The translations under genes were made by a program, and so were the position numbers. From Planctellipticum variicoloris (GTDB taxonomy: Bacteria; Planctomycetota; Planctomycetia; Planctomycetales; Planctomycetaceae), in contig NZ_CP130886.1 of assembly GCF_030622045.1 (NCBI RefSeq), positions 4,596,001 through 4,660,000 on the forward strand: 64,000 nucleotides of DNA, given 5' to 3'. Under the pieces are notes generated by a model. It was not told the origin of the DNA. It saw only the letters and a list, made by a program, of their open reading frames with translations, and ran no database searches. Numbering within the stretch: position 1 is the stretch's first letter; each line of letters opens with the position of its first letter. Positions 59,946 through 64,000 of the stretch are shown piece by piece.

Positions 59946-60983
59946 ATGCGTATTTTTCTCACCGAATTCCTGACCGGCGGGGGACTTTCCCCCCGCGAAC
60001 GCCTCCCCGGCCTGCTCGGCGAGGGGCAGGCGATGCTGATCGCCGCCGCCCGCGATCTTGGTCAACTTCCGGGGAGCTCTCTGGTCACTACCCTCGCCCC
60101 GGAGGTCACGTTTCCGGAAGAACTCCTTTGGACCGTGAATCGAGTCGGCAACCCGGCGGACTGGCTCGCTGCCTTCGATGCAGGCTGTCTGTCCTGCGAC
60201 GCGACCCTGGTGATCGCCCCGGAAACCGGCGGACTGCTAGCCTCTCTGGTTCGGCGCGTCAAAGGACTCGGGCGCGCCGCCTGGAACTGCCGTCCCGCGG
60301 CGATCGACCTGTGCGCGGACAAGCTGAACTTGTCACAACTCCTTCAGAAAAATGGAGTTCCGACAATCCCTGCAGCGTCCGTGCGCTGGGATCACCCTCC
60401 CACTACTGCGCAGTTCCGTGTTGTCGTCAAACCCCGCGACGGGGCAGGATCGCAACTGACGCGGCGGATCGAGACGCTCGCGGAGTGGCGTGCTCTCGCC
60501 GAAGAATACGCGACCGCGCCGGAGCTGGAGCCGATTGTTCAGCCCTACGTCCCCGGTCGCGCGCTATCGGTCGGCGCGATCTTCCCGCTCGACGCCCGCC
60601 GAGCACCGATTCTGCTGCCGATCGCCGAACAACGTCTTTCGGAGGATGGCCGGTTCTCGTATCTGGGAGGCGAGCTTCCGGCGGACGTTTCCGAAGACGT
60701 CGTTGCTCGCGTCCACGCGATCGTCGATCAGGCGGCAAAAGTTGTCCCCGGCCTGCGGGGCTACGTCGGCTTTGACCTGCTGCTTCCGGACGCCGACCCG
60801 TCGACCCCGCTGCTGGTCGAAATCAATCCGCGATTGACGACATCGTTTGTCGGCTACTCCGGACTCTGTCCGGTTCCGCTGGCGAGCTTGTGGGACAACG
60901 GGGACGGCCGCGTCCCGACGTGGCCGGCGCGGTCGATCAGGTTCAATGCGGCGGGTGAGATACTGCAGGATGACCGCCAATGA
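59946..60983 (+). CDS. ATP-grasp family ligase
   Basis: A 345-residue ATP-grasp protein. After an N-terminal domain that begins MRIFLTEFLTGGG, the ATP-binding part has VVVKPRDGAGSQLTRRIE and IVQPYVPGRALSVGAIFP, and the C-terminal metal site is VEINPRLTTSFVGYSGL. This resembles the MfnD/PylC-like subgroup (tyramine-glutamate ligase in methanofuran synthesis). Planctomycetes carry C1-transfer genes of the methanofuran/methanopterin type, so a role in that pathway is possible but only inferred; no other such gene is nearby. Start ATG 59946 gives the best N-terminus; 18 extra open codons lie upstream. Confidence 0.75.
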   Translation: MRIFLTEFLTGGGLSPRERLPGLLGEGQAMLIAAARDLGQLPGSSLVTTLAPEVTFPEELLWTVNRVGNPADWLAAFDAGCLSCDATLVIAPETGGLLASLVRRVKGLGRAAWNCRPAAIDLCADKLNLSQLLQKNGVPTIPAASVRWDHPPTTAQFRVVVKPRDGAGSQLTRRIETLAEWRALAEEYATAPELEPIVQPYVPGRALSVGAIFPLDARRAPILLPIAEQRLSEDGRFSYLGGELPADVSEDVVARVHAIVDQAAKVVPGLRGYVGFDLLLPDADPSTPLLVEINPRLTTSFVGYSGLCPVPLASLWDNGDGRVPTWPARSIRFNAAGEILQDDRQ

Positions 60984-61401
60984 CCGCGCGGGAACCAAGG
61001 CGATCGCAACTCACCGGCTGCTTGCTGGGAATGGCAAGGAGCTGTGCCTCGATCTTCGCATGCGGCTGTTTGGTGAATGTAGGAAAATCAGGCGGCACCT
61101 CTCCTCCAGGCGGTGCGTACAGTTGGAGTGAAGGGCAGGTGATCGTAGGAACCTTGGTGGCGCGAGGACCGTCGGCGTGATTCCGCGCGGAATCAAACGA
61201 AGGCTCGGTAGTTCTTTCGCCAGTGTTGACGAGCACACAACCGGTGTGTATATTTTGTGTAGACCTCAGCTTTGCAGAGCAGAGGTCAAGGTGAAGGTTG
61301 CCTTTCCCCTGTGAACAGTGAGTTTCGCAAGGCACTTCACCCCCAACCCCACGGAGACGCGAGAATGTGGTCAGCCAATCGTATTGAAGGATTAATATTA
61401 C
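60984..61401. other. 418-bp gap with a consensus promoter
   Basis: A reading frame starting at 60980 in an ATGA overlap with the ATP-grasp stop is open for 66 codons, but its composition gives no support. The main feature is the promoter at 61226-61254. The DNA from 61200 to 62000 is visibly lower in GC than its neighbours. Confidence 0.5.
61226..61254 (+). promoter_or_regulatory. Near-consensus sigma-70 promoter with inverted repeat in the spacer
   Basis: TTGACG (61226-61231), a 17-base spacer and TATATT (61249-61254). The spacer contains CACAC (61234-61238) and GTGTG (61244-61248), an inverted repeat able to bind a dimeric repressor. It points toward the two small genes at 61402 and 61775; a repressor role for the ribbon-helix-helix protein would be the natural guess. 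Confidence 0.6.
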
Positions 61402-61764
61402 ATGGTTCACCCACCCATCCCTCAACGGGTCACGGATGCGTCTGACGATCAGTCGGCAGACTGGAAGGCGACACGGCGGATCGCAATCGCAAGCCCAGAC
61501 GGCAATACCGCGTACTTCGCGCCCAAGAATGATTGGGATATCGGCGGAGGTATCGTGGATATTCAGATTTCGAAGTCCTTTGTTAAGGACCCGCAGCGGG
61601 CTCTCTCTGTCGTTGGGATTTCAGTTCTTGGTGGCCTTTCCTATGCGTTCATCAACGCAAAGGTCGAGCCAGCCTGGCTGTCAGCGGTCGTGGTTGGCAC
61701 GGCGATGCTGACAATTGCGGGAATCTGCGTCGCACATCTCCTCGTGGGAGGCCGTAATAACTGA
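61402..61764 (+). CDS. Small two-TM membrane protein, unrecognised
   Basis: A 120-residue protein from ATG 61402. The N-terminal 60 residues are soluble (ATRRIAIASPDGNTAYFAPKN), followed by two predicted membrane helices at about 68-85 (LSVVGISVLGGLSYAFIN) and 92-115 (WLSAVVVGTAMLTIAGICVAHLL). No family recognised. It lies 10 bases upstream of the ribbon-helix-helix gene and downstream of a near-consensus promoter, so it is probably the first gene of a two-gene unit. Composition is less GC-rich than the flanking genes. Confidence 0.6.
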   Translation: MVHPPIPQRVTDASDDQSADWKATRRIAIASPDGNTAYFAPKNDWDIGGGIVDIQISKSFVKDPQRALSVVGISVLGGLSYAFINAKVEPAWLSAVVVGTAMLTIAGICVAHLLVGGRNN

Positions 61765-61774
61765 GGTGAAGAAA

Positions 61775-62005
61775 ATGAAAAGCACCATCGAGCCTAGAAC
61801 GACTCGGCTGAATCTCGATCTACCAACAAAGGCTCGGCTACGACTGGAGAACCTCCGAGAAAAGACGGAAGCCGCCTCATATGTTGAGGTTGTTCGGTTA
61901 GCGCTGGCAGTGCTCGAACTTGTGGTCGATAAGCGAGCCGAGGGTTACTCTCTCTTCTTTGAGAAGGACAACCGACGGGTCGAATTGATGCTCCCAGAAG
62001 CATGA
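61775..62005 (+). CDS. Ribbon-helix-helix-like small DNA-binding protein
   Basis: A 76-residue protein whose N-terminal half (TTRLNLDLPTKARLRLENLREKTEAASYVEVVRLALAVLE, split by position: strand RLNLDL, helices 17-30 and 33-46) matches the ribbon-helix-helix (CopG/Arc/MetJ) fold of antitoxins and small repressors. The tail KDNRRVELMLPEA is acidic/hydrophobic. Start ATG 61775, with GAGG at the right distance; an upstream frame extends to 61715 but overlaps the previous gene. It is a plausible repressor of the promoter at 61226. No toxin of a known family is next to it; the membrane protein upstream is the only partner. Confidence 0.65.
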   Translation: MKSTIEPRTTRLNLDLPTKARLRLENLREKTEAASYVEVVRLALAVLELVVDKRAEGYSLFFEKDNRRVELMLPEA

Positions 62006-62187
62006 GGTTATTGGAGGCTCTGGACTTCACACGCAACCGCCTGGTTCTCGAAAGTCCGGTCGATCCGCATCTGTCCGCAGTACTAGCATGCGGCGGTGGC
62101 GCTGCTGCTGCTGCTGCTGCTGCACGGGTTTCGCCGGCTGTTGCCGCCTTGGTGAGCGGGCAAAGCGGTCGCGTTCAACCGCCGTGA
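62002..62187 (+). CDS. Possible small protein with polyalanine (GCT) tract
   Basis: Begins in an ATGA overlap with the stop of the ribbon-helix-helix gene and runs 61 codons, including a run of eight alanines encoded by repeated GCT (62099-62123). Coupled translation is possible, but there is no family match, and the end overlaps the 3' end of the channel gene by 13 bases. I give it low weight. Confidence 0.25.
   Translation: MRLLEALDFTRNRLVLESPVDPHLSAVLACGGGAAAAAAAARVSPAVAALVSGQSGRVQPP
62099..62123. repeat. GCT trinucleotide microsatellite
   Basis: Seven full GCT units (GCTGCTGCTGCTGCTGCT and on) followed by GC. The only clean microsatellite seen in the window. Confidence 0.85.
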
Positions 62188-63206
62188 ATTCCTGCGCCGA
62201 CGATAACGATTGAGGACAGAACGAACAGGCCGGTCAGGAGGGCGAACAACCGGCGCTGCAGTTTTTCGGCGCGATCCAGATGCTGGGCGTCCACGAGCCG
62301 GGCGGTGTAGAGGACGACCGCCAGAGCGGCCAGGATGTAGACGTAGGCCGAGATGTAGATCTTGTCCATCAGGACCAGGTAATCGACGCTCGGCATCTGC
62401 TGATTGGACGACAGTTGCAGCGCGACGACCGTCAGCAGCGAAGTGATGCCGATGCCGACGCGGGCGTCGACGTAGGTGGCGCGAATCAGCAGCATCAGCG
62501 AGGCGCAGAGGACGACGCAGGTGATGGGCAGGAGGAGTTTCACGCTGTAGGTAACGATCGGCCGGGCGATGGGGATTTTGATCCGCGTCCGCGAGTAGGT
62601 GCGGGGCCGATCCAGCCGGGGATCGCCGAACGCCGTCGGGTACTGAAAGGTCTCGATTTCCAGGCGCGGCGTGGAGACGTGAAATCCCGGGAGGACCAGC
62701 CGCGGATTGACGGTCAGGGGATTGCTGTCGGGCTCGTAGATCAGGCGGTTCGACGGATGCTGCGAGTCCTCGAATTCGACGATCAGTTCCTGCCGGTCGT
62801 AGGGAAAGTTGGTGAGCAAGAACTTCTTGCTGAAGCGGCCCTGAATTCGGAGAACCTGATAGAACTCGCCCGGAGAGATCTCCTCCGGTTCGTCGTAGAT
62901 CAGCTCGGTCGTGTGTCCCCACAGCTCAAACGGATTGACCATCTCGACCGATTCCGTCGGAGAGACGGTTCGATCCCGCCAGCGGAACCAGATGTAGATA
63001 TCCACGGCGTAACTGTGGGTCTCCAGGTTGATGTCCTGGATGTCGTTCACGTACGCTCCGACGGTGACCCGCACGGGTTCGGTCGGAACGGGTTCCTGCC
63101 GAATTCCCTTTCTGGCCTGTCCAGCCCAGCCCGGAAGGGGCGTGACGAAGAGGCACGGCAGCGTCAGAACCGCAATCTGCAGAACGCGCGAAAGATCGTG
63201 TCGCAT
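62175..63206 (-). CDS. Pentameric ligand-gated ion channel homologue (Cys-loop type, prokaryotic)
   Basis: 343 residues from ATG 63206. Signal peptide (about 8-28), then a beta-sandwich extracellular domain: VTVGAYVNDIQDINLETHSYAVDIYIWFRW, the Pro-loop LTNFPYDRQELIVEFE with FPYDRQ at 134-139 (no flanking cysteines, as in other bacterial members), and FQYPTAFGDPRL. Four membrane helices: M1 217-241, pore-lining M2 248-268 (VGIGITSLLTVVALQLSSNQQ), M3 276-300 and M4 318-338, with only a short M3-M4 loop. Ligand unknown. Upstream 71 open codons are not family-like. No obvious partner gene. Confidence 0.9.
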   Translation of the reverse strand: MRHDLSRVLQIAVLTLPCLFVTPLPGWAGQARKGIRQEPVPTEPVRVTVGAYVNDIQDINLETHSYAVDIYIWFRWRDRTVSPTESVEMVNPFELWGHTTELIYDEPEEISPGEFYQVLRIQGRFSKKFLLTNFPYDRQELIVEFEDSQHPSNRLIYEPDSNPLTVNPRLVLPGFHVSTPRLEIETFQYPTAFGDPRLDRPRTYSRTRIKIPIARPIVTYSVKLLLPITCVVLCASLMLLIRATYVDARVGIGITSLLTVVALQLSSNQQMPSVDYLVLMDKIYISAYVYILAALAVVLYTARLVDAQHLDRAEKLQRRLFALLTGLFVLSSIVIVGAGIHGG

Positions 63207-63646
63207 GCGGGTCTGGCCCTTGATCTGCGTGTCGGTCCTGAGGTCGAAAAGCGGGAACGAGTGTAATGCCACTGACTCCGGGGAAATGATCCGGCGGCAA
63301 CTGGGGGTTGGGGTCTGCGTCTTCGAGGCCTCAGCGACTCGCAACTTCGCTGGGGGCGGCCCAAAACGGTTGGCCTCAGCGACCCGATATTCAGCTCCCA
63401 ATTGCACAGGACACGGCACCTGACCGATTCGAGTCAGGCCGTATGGTAGTCGATTCGCCGGGCTGCAGCAGACTGCGGCATTCGTCTGAACTCCAAGGAT
63501 TTCGCAGTTCCAGCGGCAGATTACGGGACCACCCGTTCATGTGCCGCCCATCGCACGAATCCTCCGTCGCGCTGGTGAACCTACCAATTCGGACCTAGAA
63601 TTGAGGGGTTCCGCCAACGTCTCTCCCGCCTGTGTCCGAGGTCCCC

Positions 63647-64000
63647 GTGACTCTCACCGTTACGTGCCCTGCCTGTGGTCATCACCTGAAGGTCGCCGAC
63701 AAACTTGCCGGCCGACGGGGACGGTGTCCGCAACCGGGCTGTGGGGCGGTTTTCCGGATTCCTGGGGAGTTTGAAGAAGAGGAGCCGGTTCCCGAACAAC
63801 GGCGATCGACTCGACGGCCCCGCGGGGGCGGCAAGCCGCGCAAGCAGAAATCGCGATACGCAGTCGTGATCGCTGCAGCCGCCGTGCTGGTCGTGATCGG
63901 GGGGTTTGGGGCCTGGCAGTTTTTCGGCCGGGCGGCGCGGGAGTCGACGGTCGCCCGGGCTTCCGAGCCGCCGCCGAAGCCGGATGAGTTTTTCCCGAAG
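63647..64000 (+). CDS. Zinc-ribbon and single-TM protein (3'-truncated)
   Basis: The frame from GTG 63647, with GAGG six bases upstream, is open to the right edge. The translated start has a zinc ribbon: CPACG (residues 7-11) and CPQPGC near residue 28, in the pattern VTLTVTCPACGHHLKVADKL then GRCPQPGCGAVF. An acidic stretch (EFEEEEPVPEQ), a basic stretch (RRPRGGGKPRKQKSR) and a membrane helix (YAVVIAAAAVLVVIGGFGAWQFF) follow. This N-terminus is common to many large planctomycete membrane proteins. The function depends on the part outside the window. Confidence 0.75.
   Translation, partial: MTLTVTCPACGHHLKVADKLAGRRGRCPQPGCGAVFRIPGEFEEEEPVPEQRRSTRRPRGGGKPRKQKSRYAVVIAAAAVLVVIGGFGAWQFFGRAARESTVARASEPPPKPDEFFPK

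Noticed and set aside
60980-61180. 66-codon frame in ATGA overlap with the ATP-grasp gene
   Set aside because: No ribosome binding site distinct from coupling, no family, and composition not protein-like; left as a remark in the gap entry.

Overview
The window reads as chromosomal DNA of a GC-rich planctomycete (order Planctomycetales, probably near Planctomycetaceae). The evidence is the gene content: a PSCyt1/DUF1549/DUF1553 protein followed directly by a Tat-exported DUF1501 protein, a c-type cytochrome fused to WD40 repeats, a formylglycine sulfatase, NHL and PQQ propellers, a membrane-tethered Ser/Thr kinase, and Uma2 genes scattered among housekeeping genes. Genes are small operons on both strands. 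Because GC is high, most genes carry long antisense open frames that I treat as shadows.

Layout. 1-9.3 kb: a truncated O-methyltransferase, a YjhG/YagF-type dehydratase with a c-type cytochrome downstream, a PIG-L deacetylase plus Uma2 pair, nadA, an NHL propeller and ribBA. 9.5-14.8 kb: csrA with a long C-terminal tail, rpmB, gatC-gatA-gatB and a DUF971 gene. 15-22.3 kb: an Fe-S block on one strand: sufR, a lone nuoB, sufC, Uma2, sufB, Uma2, sufD and a Rieske-MIP18 fusion. 22.6-32.2 kb: a SulP transporter, an SMP-30-like propeller, a DUF3500 protein, a PQQ propeller membrane protein, a DCC thiol oxidoreductase with a sulfatase, and an unrecognised gene. 32.3-38.4 kb: two large exported proteins in one operon, a cytochrome/WD40 protein and a PPC-domain protein, both carrying Ala/Lys-rich coiled-coil inserts. 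38.6-49.6 kb: a Cache-like sensor kinase, a PEP-hydrolase-family protein, an amidohydrolase, an orphan type II secretion F protein and the DUF1549/DUF1501 pair. 50-58 kb: tRNA-Gln with promoter and terminator, putA, a repeat-rich 1.2 kb gap, a LolC/LolD-type ABC transporter and ilvE. 58.2-64 kb: an orphan efflux adaptor, an ATP-grasp enzyme, a small locus with its own strong promoter (two-TM protein plus ribbon-helix-helix protein), a pentameric ligand-gated channel homologue and a truncated zinc-ribbon protein.

How they fit together. gatCAB and the TTG tRNA-Gln fit the indirect route to Gln-tRNA. The suf block builds Fe-S clusters used by products encoded nearby (NadA, the IlvD/Edd-type dehydratase, NuoB). 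The cytochrome/PPC/DUF1549/DUF1501/sulfatase group is the exported equipment typical of polymer-degrading planctomycetes.

The least explained layer is the intergenic DNA. It holds several dispersed palindromic repeat families. One is a two-hairpin unit in which both arms of a stem change together between copies. Others are paired hairpins, short-period degenerate tandem tracts, and a run of hairpins at 53.86-54.15 kb between two copies of a roughly 130-bp direct repeat. In at least two genes these repeats have become coding sequence (the N-terminus of the DUF1501 protein and the C-terminus of the PEP-hydrolase-family protein).
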